Assembly: GCF_002079055.1 (NCBI RefSeq)
Contig: NC_047494.1
Span: 248,001-312,000, forward strand
Direction: 5' to 3'
Length of the DNA: 64,000 nucleotides
Source of the DNA: Saccharomyces paradoxus
Lineage: Eukaryota; Ascomycota; Saccharomycetes; Saccharomycetales; Saccharomycetaceae
Shown here piece by piece: positions 1 to 13,979 of the stretch. A program made the translations under genes and the position numbers. The number at the start of each line of letters is the position of its first letter. Position 1 is the first letter of the stretch. Under the pieces are notes generated by a model. The model searched no databases and was not told the origin of the DNA. It saw only the letters and a list, made by a program, of their open reading frames with translations.

Positions 1-4770
<4,770 letters not shown>

Positions 4771-5328
4771 ATGGAAGATATTGAGAAGATAAAACCTTAC
4801 GTTAGAAGTTTCTCTAATGCGTTGGACGAACTGAAGCCGGAAATAGAAAAATTAACATCGAAGTCACTGGATGAACAGCTACTGCTATTATCTGACGAGA
4901 GGGCCAAACTAGAGCTAATTAACCGTTACGCATATGTATTGAGTTCTTTGATGTTTGCTAACATGAAGGTCTTGGGTGTCAAAGATATGTCTCCAATACT
5001 CGGAGAACTCAAAAGAGTAAAATCGTACATGGATAAAGCTAAACAATACGATAATAAAATAATCAAATCGAATGAAAAATCACAAGCAGAACAAGAAAGA
5101 GCTAAGAATATTATTTCCAATGTTTTGGATGGTAATAAAAACCAGTTTGAGCCCTCTATAAGTAAGAGCAACTTCCAAGGAAAGCATACGAAGTTCGAAA
5201 ACGATGAACCGGCAGGGAGTACGACAACAAAGATTATTAACAACACCGAACAGGTAAGGAAGCCTAGCAGTAGTAAGAAAAGTAAAAAGCTGGACAGAGT
5301 AGGTAAAAAGAAAGGGGGGAAGAAGTAG
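4771..5328 (+). CDS. LRP1: Lrp1/Rrp47, C1D-family cofactor of the nuclear exosome
   Basis: Small RNA-binding partner of Rrp6 in the nuclear exosome, needed for 3' processing of 5.8S rRNA, snRNAs and snoRNAs. The 185-aa product has an N-terminal Sas10/C1D helical domain (about residues 8-95; MEDIEKIKPYVRSF start), a charged middle (KSNEKSQAEQERAKNI), and a very basic tail ending KKSKKLDRVGKKKGGKK, which in the family contacts RNA and snoRNPs. The S. cerevisiae protein is 184 aa from memory. The gene is divergent from LAM4 with a PAC box in its promoter and convergent with KSP1. Start choice: first ATG, just after the AT-rich leader. Confidence 0.96.
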   Translation: MEDIEKIKPYVRSFSNALDELKPEIEKLTSKSLDEQLLLLSDERAKLELINRYAYVLSSLMFANMKVLGVKDMSPILGELKRVKSYMDKAKQYDNKIIKSNEKSQAEQERAKNIISNVLDGNKNQFEPSISKSNFQGKHTKFENDEPAGSTTTKIINNTEQVRKPSSSKKSKKLDRVGKKKGGKK

Positions 5329-5690
5329 AAATTGGCGTATGCCAGTACATAGCGAATAAATAGTGAAAGGCGATGCGGGAGCACAAACACAAAAATGCCT
5401 AAAGGGGGTTTATATACATATAGTAACAGTAAAAGCTCGTTGAAATAGTGCGTGTATATGCTATTCTTCTAGTTGGCAGTAAACACTTTTGTATACGTTG
5501 ACGTTATATAAGATTGTAGAGATTTGGAAAGAAAAGAGAGGCTTTCATAGAACCCTCCAAGCTTAACTACCAAGAAGCATCATACTTGGAAGTTGAAATG
5601 CACGATGATGACAAGTTGATAAAAAAAAGCTAAAATGCATTCCAGTAAGGAAAAAATAATGAGCCACATAAACAAGGGGATTAGGTGCGC
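5329..5690. other. Convergent 3' spacer LRP1/KSP1
   Basis: This 362-bp spacer lies between two converging genes. It is AT-rich with TATATA-type and TATATACATATAG polyadenylation efficiency-like sequences near 5411-5423, suitable for 3' end formation on the plus strand. No gene or promoter was recognised. Confidence 0.5.
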
Positions 5691-8600
5691 TTAATCTTGC
5701 TGCTGTAGAATTAACCAATTATTCTTGTATTGTTCTAATGATCCGACCATTTCATCCTGGATACTAGACTTTCTGCCAGCTCCTAATTTTTTACCGTGAG
5801 TGGGCCCGGCGAAAGTTTGAGCATAAATTTCATAAGGACCGAAGATTTGCCTTTCATCAGGAGATGTCGACGAGGATTCGTTGTCCTCACCTTCCATTTT
5901 GCCATGTGCCATCTTGTCACTTTCTCCTTCGTATTCTTCGTCTTCGAAAATTATGGCGTCGTTGTTGGAATCTGCAAATACGTCTTCATTTTGCAACGCA
6001 ATCGTAGTGCTTGAATGATTACGAGGTAATAAAGGTTTAGGAAACCCAACAAAGGAGCTCTTAGCCCCTGGCGAAGCGGGCGACTTCTCAAGTGCTTTAT
6101 TCATATGCAGTGGATTAGATTCATTGACACTGGAACGCCTTGAATTGTAAGATCCACCAAAATTAACAGAATTATGCGAAACTGACAACGTGGCCTCGTT
6201 ACTTGTCTTCATATTCACAGGAGGTATTTGAGTTCCCAAATTGAAACTCTTCCTATGATGAGGTGGAACGTAAACCCCATTTTTGAATTTTTGTTCCATA
6301 CTGAGTCTGCGCTCCTGCTCTTCTTCTTTAGAATCAGATGAGCGTGAAAACCGATTGTCAATATTACCTGTTAAAATTGGGTCAATTGGTCCGGAAGATA
6401 AGTTTAAATGTGCTTCAGATGATGCTGGTGATTTTAGTAAATCCGGTAGTTCATTAGATTCATTATTGTTATTGTTGATATGCAATGACGTTGCTAAAGG
6501 AGGTGGAATATATTGTCTATGATATTGATTAGTATTACTAGTAGTGCCGATATCATGGTTGTTGTTACTGCCGCTACTGCTGTGATTGTTGTTTGCATGA
6601 GAATATACTTCATTGTGACTGCTTGCCGTTGCATGTGGTAACTGATCATTTATGGATAAGTTGTTTATACCATTGACAAAATCATGATCGCCTTCTTCGA
6701 GAGTGAATAAAACGTCGTCTGAATCGTGATCGCCCTCGGAATCCATAATATCCTGGTTGTAGTGTTCCTGGTATGAAGGCTTGCTACCTAAAACGGTAGA
6801 AATATCGGGAGCAGTAGATTGTGGAACTCTCAAAAACTGATTCGTTGGACTTACGTGATGGTTCCTAGCATTCGGTGGAATATAAGCGCCTGGTGAGTGT
6901 TGGACTGTGGTAGTGGAACCACGTCTTGCATAACCATTTACAGAACTATTATTGTTATGGTTATAGCTCATGCTGTACCTTGAAAGTGGTGATTTACCGC
7001 TATAACTGGAGGAACTAGGCCTTCTGTATTTGTTGAAGTTTTTGTTCCAGCCCTTTATATAGCTATTACCATTGTTAAAATTATTATAATTATTTCCGTG
7101 ATTGTTGTTGTTATTGTTATAGTTACGGTTCTGCCTGTACTGTTTATTATTGTTGTTTGAAAACCCTTCCATATACCTGTGCTGGACACTTGGAGGAGTA
7201 AAAAAATCTCTAGTGTTGAATTCATCCTTTGCTTTATAGTCATGGAAAAAATTATTCATGTGTGTATTGGGTGTTGGTATGCCAAGAGGTTTCCTTGATT
7301 TTTTCAAAATTTTACTTTTCTTTCTATCCTCAATATTGACTGGTTTAGGATGTTGATTATCAGTTTTCCCGTACTTATTGCGCTTCTTAAATTTGAACTT
7401 AGGAGCAGATTTAGCCCTTTCGTGAGGAGATAATGTCGTATTATTATAACCCTGACTGAAAAATTTCTGCTGTTGTGTAGACGGTTTCTTAAAGAAGCCG
7501 TTTCCAACATTTTGATTTTGGGAGACATCTGAACGTTTTCTTTCATTCACATTATTGAAATTGAAATCTTTTTTAAACTCTGTCATATGTTGTTTGCTAC
7601 TGGATGAAATGGGGGTAGGTAATGACACGGGCGCAGAAGATGGAGGAACGGGTTGAGGAGGCAAACCGTCAACCATAGTTTCTTCATATCCTTCATCCAA
7701 GTTATTGTAGTATTCATCATCTAAAGTATATTCAGATAAGTTTTGTAGTTCAGTTCTCATCATGTTTAAATCCCTATTAGCGGGGTCAATGGTTAAACTA
7801 TATCTTAAAACTTGGAAGAAATCGTAAGCCATGGTGGAAAATACATCAAATAACGCCTCTCTATTAGCGGCGAAATAACAGAATGATTTGTCGGATTGAT
7901 TAGCAATACTGAAAGGATTCTTATGGAATACAATATTAAGGAAAACAATACCCATAGCCCATAAATCTACTTTGGCACAATCATAAGGTTCCTTTCTTTC
8001 ATTGATATCCAAGTTACTATCAAACAACTCCGGGGACATATATCTTTCACTGCCGACATTTCTGTCCATAGACGTCTTATCCGTAGTAGCCAATCCCCAG
8101 TCCGTAAGTTTGATTGTCCAATCAATTCCAGAAATTAAAATGTTCTCAGGTTTTATGTCACGATGGTAAATACCCTTGTTATGAACGTATTCAATTGCAT
8201 CCATGATTTGTGTAATAATATGAGTGATCGATTTAGTTTTCTTGGGTACAGCATCGGCTTTGATCGCCTCATATAAATCACCGCCAGAACAGTATTCCAT
8301 GATGATGTAAGAATCAAAAAAATCTAACAGAGCTGCAATATTTTCGTGTCTGCCAATTTTCGTTTGAATGTCAACTTCATACATGGCCTCAAGACAAATG
8401 TTATTAGATAGTCTTGATTTAACTTTCGAAGAGATTAAAGACTTTTTGTGTTTGTACAGATTGTGTTTCTTCTCTCTACTTGATCCGTTATTACTAGTGG
8501 CATTACCATCTTCATTTTCATGACAGTCAGTATCAACTTTCGTCTCTTCATCATCATCACAATCGCCATCACTACAATCATTATTGTCGTCCTCAGGGTT

Positions 8601-8777
8601 ATCAAATTGGCCGTCATCTTCTAATTTGAAAATATATTTGACTGCAACCAATCTTTTTTCTCTAACATCTTTAGCCAATGATACATAGCCATATGAACCT
8701 TCACTGATATCCTCTATTTTTTGATATCGATTGTTCAAAATACCTCCTTCTTTGTAAATCTCGTAGTCTAAAGTCAT
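5691..8777 (-). CDS. KSP1: Ksp1, serine/threonine protein kinase (TORC1-linked)
   Basis: Kinase known to restrain autophagy downstream of TORC1/PKA and to act in filamentous growth. The 1028-aa product (S. cerevisiae 1029 from memory) has a kinase domain at about residues 18-360: glycine loop EGSYGYVSLA at 26-35, VAVK lysine K47, HRD at 205-207, metal-binding motif DWG (226-228, not DFG), and SPE in place of APE at 248-250. An acidic, low-complexity insertion (about 53-100) interrupts the N-lobe. The C-terminal two thirds are disordered, with Asn-rich stretches around 540-640 (NNNNNNHGNNYNNFNNGN) of prion-like composition and several IPPNAR- or VPPHHRK-type short motifs. Start is the ATG at 8777, preceded by A-rich leader. 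Divergent from SAM35. Confidence 0.96.
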   Translation of the reverse strand: MTLDYEIYKEGGILNNRYQKIEDISEGSYGYVSLAKDVREKRLVAVKYIFKLEDDGQFDNPEDDNNDCSDGDCDDDEETKVDTDCHENEDGNATSNNGSSREKKHNLYKHKKSLISSKVKSRLSNNICLEAMYEVDIQTKIGRHENIAALLDFFDSYIIMEYCSGGDLYEAIKADAVPKKTKSITHIITQIMDAIEYVHNKGIYHRDIKPENILISGIDWTIKLTDWGLATTDKTSMDRNVGSERYMSPELFDSNLDINERKEPYDCAKVDLWAMGIVFLNIVFHKNPFSIANQSDKSFCYFAANREALFDVFSTMAYDFFQVLRYSLTIDPANRDLNMMRTELQNLSEYTLDDEYYNNLDEGYEETMVDGLPPQPVPPSSAPVSLPTPISSSSKQHMTEFKKDFNFNNVNERKRSDVSQNQNVGNGFFKKPSTQQQKFFSQGYNNTTLSPHERAKSAPKFKFKKRNKYGKTDNQHPKPVNIEDRKKSKILKKSRKPLGIPTPNTHMNNFFHDYKAKDEFNTRDFFTPPSVQHRYMEGFSNNNNKQYRQNRNYNNNNNNHGNNYNNFNNGNSYIKGWNKNFNKYRRPSSSSYSGKSPLSRYSMSYNHNNNSSVNGYARRGSTTTVQHSPGAYIPPNARNHHVSPTNQFLRVPQSTAPDISTVLGSKPSYQEHYNQDIMDSEGDHDSDDVLFTLEEGDHDFVNGINNLSINDQLPHATASSHNEVYSHANNNHSSSGSNNNHDIGTTSNTNQYHRQYIPPPLATSLHINNNNNESNELPDLLKSPASSEAHLNLSSGPIDPILTGNIDNRFSRSSDSKEEEQERRLSMEQKFKNGVYVPPHHRKSFNLGTQIPPVNMKTSNEATLSVSHNSVNFGGSYNSRRSSVNESNPLHMNKALEKSPASPGAKSSFVGFPKPLLPRNHSSTTIALQNEDVFADSNNDAIIFEDEEYEGESDKMAHGKMEGEDNESSSTSPDERQIFGPYEIYAQTFAGPTHGKKLGAGRKSSIQDEMVGSLEQYKNNWLILQQQD

Positions 8778-9844
8778 CGAGTTTCAAAAAAAATCTAAAA
8801 GAAAAAAATATTGCACTATCTTTACGTGTTTCTTTTTTGTATTTGAAATTTGTAAGTTTTTGGAAGTTTTTAAAGTTTTTTTTTCCTTTTTTTATTTTAG
8901 GATAAAGTAAAGTAAAAGAATAGTAGGGTTAATGAAGAAAAAACAAAGATAATATGCAGTCTATAAGGCCTATAAGTTTTGATGGCGGGTATGGGCAGTT
9001 TTTTTTTTCTTCAGAAAAAAAAAGTATACGGAGAAAAGATGTCTTCAATTGTAATCTGTTCTTTTTATTTTTTGGCCTGCAAATACCAGTAAATTTTTAT
9101 TTTTGCGACACTAGATTGAAAAAGTGGGATCAGAAAATGAACCTTGTGTAAGTATAGAGAAGTCTTTTTCTGTCTGATACTGTTGTATTCGTGGTGTCCC
9201 TTTCTAGAAAATTATACCTTTGGGCCTATATGCTATTTTTCTATTTCCTTCTTTGCAGTTCTTTTTTGAGCAGAGAACAATATCCGGGTCACGTGAAAGT
9301 TAGATAAGCATGCAAAGATAGCCAAAGAGTTTTCGAAGTTGAATAAAACAAGGGGATCTGGTCACTTGAATTACCCTTTACAGATTAGGAGTGTGAGAAT
9401 ATTCTGCGGACGCCAGTAAACACTGATTGCGGTTGTATTTTTATAGTAGAGGACACTTGAGACTGTGTAAAATGCGCTCACCAAAAAAGGGTCTGTTTGC
9501 GATCAACAAACAAATAATAAGATAACTCAGGGGAAAGAAAGTTGAACACTGTTGCGGAAAGCGTGGACTGCTTGTGTAAAAATGCTAGTAATGAGGGAAG
9601 TGTGGACTTGATATGGCCTGCTGTGGAATCTTGAGAGTTCTTTCACGTGCTGTGTTCGGCCCGTCTATATAGGGACGGATTGCTAAAGAGATAAATAAAT
9701 AAATCTGCCTCGGAAGGGGTTGAGAACGCCGGGCTGTAGCGGTGAGGGTAACGTAGCGAATTTGGGACGTGAAAGCTGAAATGGATGGTGTAAGACCGCT
9801 TGTATGCTGTTTCATATAGAACCAAAACGAAGTTGTTGTGCACA
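8778..9844. promoter_or_regulatory. Divergent KSP1/SAM35 promoter region
   Basis: This 1067-bp spacer has long T tracts next to KSP1 (8820-8900, 9000-9010), typical of nucleosome-poor yeast promoters. Two CACGTG E-boxes are present: one within TCACGTGA at 9289-9296 and one at 9644-9649, the latter about 200 bp before the SAM35 start. Both are candidate Cbf1 or Pho4/Tye7 sites. Short open frames here begin at non-ATG codons or lack family features and are not called. Confidence 0.5.
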
Positions 9845-10834
9845 ATGGTAGGTTCATTCAATGTCCCCATGCCAGTAAAACGAATGTTTGACACGTTTCC
9901 GTTACAAACGTATGCTGCGCAGACTGACAAAGACGAGGCCGTTGCATTAGAAATACACCGCAGGTCCTATGCATTTACAGAATGTAGCGATGATTGCTCG
10001 AAGCTGACTGCAGAGGGGACGTACAAGCTAGGAGTCTACAACGTTTTTTTTGAGGCAACTACTGGGGCAGTGTTGGCCACAGATCCATGGTGTCTGTTTG
10101 TTCAGCTTGCGCTGTGTCAAAAGAATGGTTTACGCTTACCCACGCAATCGCGGGAACCAACCTCATCGCATTCCTGTAACCATGAATTGATGGTTCTGTC
10201 CCGTCTTTCTAACCCTGACGAGACCCTACCTATTCTGGTTGAGGGCTACAAGAAGAGAATCATAAGATCCACCGAGGCAATCAGTGAAATTATGAGATCC
10301 CGGATACTTGATGACGCTGAGCAATTGATGTACCATACGTTGCTGGATACGGTGCTGTACGATTGTTGGATTACGCAAATATTATTCTGTGCCTCTGATG
10401 CACAATTTATGGAATTGTATTCTTCCCAGAGATTAAATGATTCGACATCCACTCCACTCGACGTAGAAAACTCTTTACTAAGGAAGTTGTCCGCAAAGAG
10501 TTTAAAAATGTCCCTATTAAAGCGGAACAAGTTCCATTTGCGCCATCGAGAAATTACCAAGGGTATGTATGGAGTTTATCACAATCATCATAGCTTCATT
10601 AACCAAGAGCAAGTCTTAAACGTTTTGTTCGAGAATAGCAGACAAGTTCTGTTAGATTTCAAAGATAGTTTGAAAAGCGACGGGCAACCCACTTCCCTAC
10701 ATCTGAAAATCGCAAGTTACATTCTTTGTATAACAAACGTTAAAGAACCTATAAAGCTAAAGACATTTATTGAAAGCGAGTGTAAAGAATTAATCTACTT
10801 TGCACAAGATACCCTAAAAAAATTCGTTCATTAA
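9845..10834 (+). CDS. SAM35: Sam35/Tom38, SAM complex subunit of the mitochondrial outer membrane
   Basis: Essential peripheral subunit of the sorting and assembly machinery; it recognises the beta-signal of incoming beta-barrel proteins and works with Sam50 and Sam37. The start is the ATG at 9845, giving MVGSFNVPMPVKRMFDTFPL and 329 aa, the S. cerevisiae length. The open frame extends 15 codons further upstream but only to a TTG, so that extension is not used. The product is soluble-looking with no membrane helix and has the metaxin/glutathione-transferase-like overall size; conserved blocks include LYDCWITQILFCASDAQF and ATDPWCLFVQLALCQKNG. It is tandem with STE12 downstream. Confidence 0.94.
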   Translation: MVGSFNVPMPVKRMFDTFPLQTYAAQTDKDEAVALEIHRRSYAFTECSDDCSKLTAEGTYKLGVYNVFFEATTGAVLATDPWCLFVQLALCQKNGLRLPTQSREPTSSHSCNHELMVLSRLSNPDETLPILVEGYKKRIIRSTEAISEIMRSRILDDAEQLMYHTLLDTVLYDCWITQILFCASDAQFMELYSSQRLNDSTSTPLDVENSLLRKLSAKSLKMSLLKRNKFHLRHREITKGMYGVYHNHHSFINQEQVLNVLFENSRQVLLDFKDSLKSDGQPTSLHLKIASYILCITNVKEPIKLKTFIESECKELIYFAQDTLKKFVH

Positions 10835-11394
10835 TCACTTGCAAGCCGCTGTACGTATACGATATAGAATCAAGCTCTTTTGTATATAAATATATGAACT
10901 CTAGTGCTGCAGCGTCTTGAAACGCAGAATTTCTTTTCGGGGAAGCTCGTTTCAAAATGAAACAAAGACCGTTGTCCGTTTTTGTCTCACTGGAAAAAGT
11001 GAAACAGATAAAAATTGTTTTAAAAGAAAACAATTTTGCAACATTTTAAGATATATCAAAAACTAATTCAAAACGGCCTAAAAAAGATTGAACAACTCTT
11101 TGCGGTCAGGTCTCGACACCATAATCGAAGTACTCGTACGCTAGTTTTCTCGCACATAGTACCACCACGTTCCTTTTACAATAAGACTACTTCCTTTTTG
11201 GTTGGCTTTTTTTTAGACGTTCGTGCCATTCATAAATAGGAAAAGATAACAAGTAAGCACCGAAAACTTGTTTTATAAGTGTCCCAAGCGAGACCTAGAG
11301 TCGATATTGATACTTCTCAAACAATCCTCGTCGAAGAAAATACACTTTTCACAGCAAAACCGTTTTCTTTATTGAATTGTCTTGTTCACCAAGG
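10835..11394 (+). promoter_or_regulatory. STE12 promoter region with pheromone response elements
   Basis: This 560-bp spacer between SAM35 and STE12 contains three TGAAAC cores: one on the minus strand (10949-10954), TGAAACA on the plus strand (10958-10964), and TGAAACA (11000-11006). The first two form an inverted pair with a 3-bp spacer, an arrangement Ste12 is known to bind cooperatively. They lie about 390-445 bp before the STE12 start, so positive autoregulation is a reasonable inference. The rest is AT-rich leader sequence. Confidence 0.65.
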
Positions 11395-13461
11395 ATGAAA
11401 GTCCAAATAACCAATAGTAGAACAGAGGAAATCTTAAAAGTTCAAACCAATAATGAAAGTGACGAAGTCAGTAAAGCTACTCCAAGCGAAGTTGAGGAAT
11501 CGCTGAGATTAATTGACGATCTAAAATTCTTTTTAGCCACAGCGCCGGTAAATTGGCAAGAAAACCAAATCATAAGGCGTTACTATCTGAATAGTGGACA
11601 AGGCTTTGTCTCTTGTGTATTTTGGAACAATCTATACTATATCACAGGTACTGATATTGTCAAATGTTGTCTTTACAGAATGCAAAAGTTTGGAAGAGAA
11701 GTAGTTCAAAAGAAAAAATTCGAAGAGGGTATTTTTTCAGATTTAAGAAATCTTAAATGTGGTATAGATGCCACTTTAGAACAACCAAAATCTGAATTTT
11801 TATCCTTTCTATTTAGAAATATGTGTCTGAAAACTCAAAAAAAGCAGAAGGTGTTTTTTTGGTTCAGTGTAGCACATGACAAGTTATTTGCAGATGCATT
11901 GGAAAGAGATTTAAAAAGGGAAAGTTTGAATCAGCCTTCAACGACCAGGTCCGTTAATGAGCCTGCTTTATCATTTTCGTATGATTCTTCCTCTGATAAG
12001 CCTCTTTATGATCAGCTGCTCCAACATTTAGATTCTAGAAGGCCGTCTAGTGCAACAAAATCTGATAATTCCCCATCAAAATTGGAGAGCGAGAACTTCA
12101 AGGATACTGAGTTGGTAACTGTAACTAATCAGCCACTTTTGGGCGTTGGTCTTATCGATGATGATACGCCAGAATCCCCCTCTCAGATTAATGATTTCAT
12201 TCCTCAGAAATTAATCGTAGAACCAAATACTCTGGAATTGAATAGTCTCGCAGAAGAAACATCACATGCTTTGCCTAAGAACGCCGCTAAGGGCAGAGAC
12301 GAAGAAGATTTTCCTCTCGACTATTTCCCTGTATCTGTTGAATATCCTACAGAGGAAAACGCGTTTGATCCATTCCCTCAACAGGCTTTCACGCCCGCTG
12401 CCCCTTCCATGCCTATTTCCTATGATAATGTGAGTGAAAGGGATTCTATGCCCGTAAATTCTCTTCTCAATAGATACCCCTATCAATTATCGGTGGCGCC
12501 CACCTTTCCTGTGCCACCATCATCATCAAGGCAGCATTTTATGACAAATAGGGATTTTTATTCTTCCAACAATAACAAGGAGAAGTTGGCATCTCCTAGC
12601 GACCCTACCAGCTATATGAAATATGACGAACCTGTCATAGATTTTGAAGAATCTCGAGTAAACGAAAACTGTACGAATGCTAAATCCCATAACTCAGGCC
12701 AACAAACAAAGCAACATCAACTATATCCGAATAACTTCCAGCAACCTTATCCAAACGGAATGGTTCCAGGATATTATCCAAAAATGCCGTACAATCCCAT
12801 GGTGGGGGATCCTTTACTTGATCAAGCCTTCTATGGTGCGGACGATCTTTTCTTCCCCCCAGAAGGATGTGATAATAACATGCTGTATCCACAGACAGCG
12901 ACCTCATGGAACCTTTTGCCTCCTCAAGCTATGCAACCGGCTCCAACGTATGTTCCGAGACCATACACACCGAATTACAGATCGACACCAGGTTCAGCGA
13001 TGTTCCCATATATGCAAAGTTCGAATTCAATGCAGTGGAACACCGCTGTTTCACCATATAGTTCGAGAGCGCCATCTACTACTGCTAAAAACTACCCTCC
13101 TAGTACATTTTATTCTCAAAATATGAATCAGTATCCACGGCGAAGAACTGTGGGAATGAAGTCTTCGCAAGGAAATGTCCCAACAGGTAATAAACAATCT
13201 GTGGGCAAGTCTGCAAAAATTTCAAAGCCTTTACATATTAAGACTAGCGCTTATCAGAAGCAATATAAAATCAACTTAGAAACGAAAACTAGGTCAAGTG
13301 CTGGCGATGAAGATTCTGCTCATCCTGATAAGAGTAAAGAAATTTCGATGCCCACCCCGGATTCAAATACTTTGGTGATTCAGTCGGAAGAAGATGGAGT
13401 TGATTCACCTGAAGTAGAAACAAATGGAAGGTCAAATAAAAATCTTACGGATGCAACCTGA
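11395..13461 (+). CDS. STE12: Ste12, pheromone/filamentation transcription factor
   Basis: DNA-binding factor activated by Fus3/Kss1 MAP kinases. It binds TGAAACA elements for mating genes and, with Tec1, filamentation genes. The start is the ATG at 11395 (MKVQITNSRTEEILK), giving 688 aa as in S. cerevisiae; the frame runs six codons further upstream only to a TTG. The N-terminal STE homeodomain-like DNA-binding domain spans about residues 40-205 (LKFFLATAPVNWQENQ; KKQKVFFWFSVAHDKLFADA). The centre and C-terminus are Ser/Pro/Asn/Gln-rich and carry the Dig1/Dig2 repression and activation regions, including FPLDYFPVSVEYPTEENAFD near 310-330. A basic patch RRRTVGMKSSQ lies near 585. Substitutions against the S. 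cerevisiae protein I recall are mostly in this disordered part. Confidence 0.97.
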   Translation: MKVQITNSRTEEILKVQTNNESDEVSKATPSEVEESLRLIDDLKFFLATAPVNWQENQIIRRYYLNSGQGFVSCVFWNNLYYITGTDIVKCCLYRMQKFGREVVQKKKFEEGIFSDLRNLKCGIDATLEQPKSEFLSFLFRNMCLKTQKKQKVFFWFSVAHDKLFADALERDLKRESLNQPSTTRSVNEPALSFSYDSSSDKPLYDQLLQHLDSRRPSSATKSDNSPSKLESENFKDTELVTVTNQPLLGVGLIDDDTPESPSQINDFIPQKLIVEPNTLELNSLAEETSHALPKNAAKGRDEEDFPLDYFPVSVEYPTEENAFDPFPQQAFTPAAPSMPISYDNVSERDSMPVNSLLNRYPYQLSVAPTFPVPPSSSRQHFMTNRDFYSSNNNKEKLASPSDPTSYMKYDEPVIDFEESRVNENCTNAKSHNSGQQTKQHQLYPNNFQQPYPNGMVPGYYPKMPYNPMVGDPLLDQAFYGADDLFFPPEGCDNNMLYPQTATSWNLLPPQAMQPAPTYVPRPYTPNYRSTPGSAMFPYMQSSNSMQWNTAVSPYSSRAPSTTAKNYPPSTFYSQNMNQYPRRRTVGMKSSQGNVPTGNKQSVGKSAKISKPLHIKTSAYQKQYKINLETKTRSSAGDEDSAHPDKSKEISMPTPDSNTLVIQSEEDGVDSPEVETNGRSNKNLTDAT

Positions 13462-13979
13462 TGAAATATGATTTTTGAATTTATGATATAAGAAATGAAT
13501 TAAAAATGCGGGCCAGAATTTAATATCAAGCAATACTCAGGAAAAACAACAAGGACAATCTGTTTTTATAATAAAACAATCTTATACAAAACTAGAGCAA
13601 ACAATATGCAAGAAAAAGGTAATAAATGTAATAAAATCTACTAACGTCAAAAAATAATAAAAAAATAAAGAAAATATAATATACCTTTATATATGTGACT
13701 CCTCTAGTGTCACAGTATGTAATATAAATATCAATGAGTTTTTTAACATGACCTCTAAAATTACATGGTTGCCTATTAGTTGCGGTACGCATCTATCCAC
13801 ATTTCTGACACCTACGTAGCATCGCTTTTTATTTTTCAAAAGGGTAAAGGCCATCGGAAAATTTTTCCACCAGAAAAAATGGGATTTCCTAATTATAAGA
13901 TGAAGGCATCGATTATGGTTTATAGTTAAAAGTTGTAATTGAAAAAGGGAAAGCTGTGGAAATAAAGCAAAGGTAATAA
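13462..13979. promoter_or_regulatory. STE12 terminator / IPI1 promoter spacer
   Basis: This 518-bp AT-rich spacer contains A/T runs around 13640-13685 that suit STE12 3' end formation. AAAATTTTT at 13858-13866 is an RRPE core, about 115 bp before the IPI1 start. A partial PAC-like GCATCGC at about 13830 departs from consensus. No gene was seen. Confidence 0.5.

Noticed and set aside
4926-5390. 154-codon minus-strand open frame over LRP1
   Set aside because: Hydrophobic composition is the complement of the Lys-rich LRP1 tail; no promoter or family feature.
9800-9844. Upstream extension of SAM35 (likewise 11377 for STE12, 15280 for NAM8, 17980 for RTC3, 39859 for TRA1)
   Set aside because: These extensions begin with TTG; the first in-frame ATG gives the known family length in each case.
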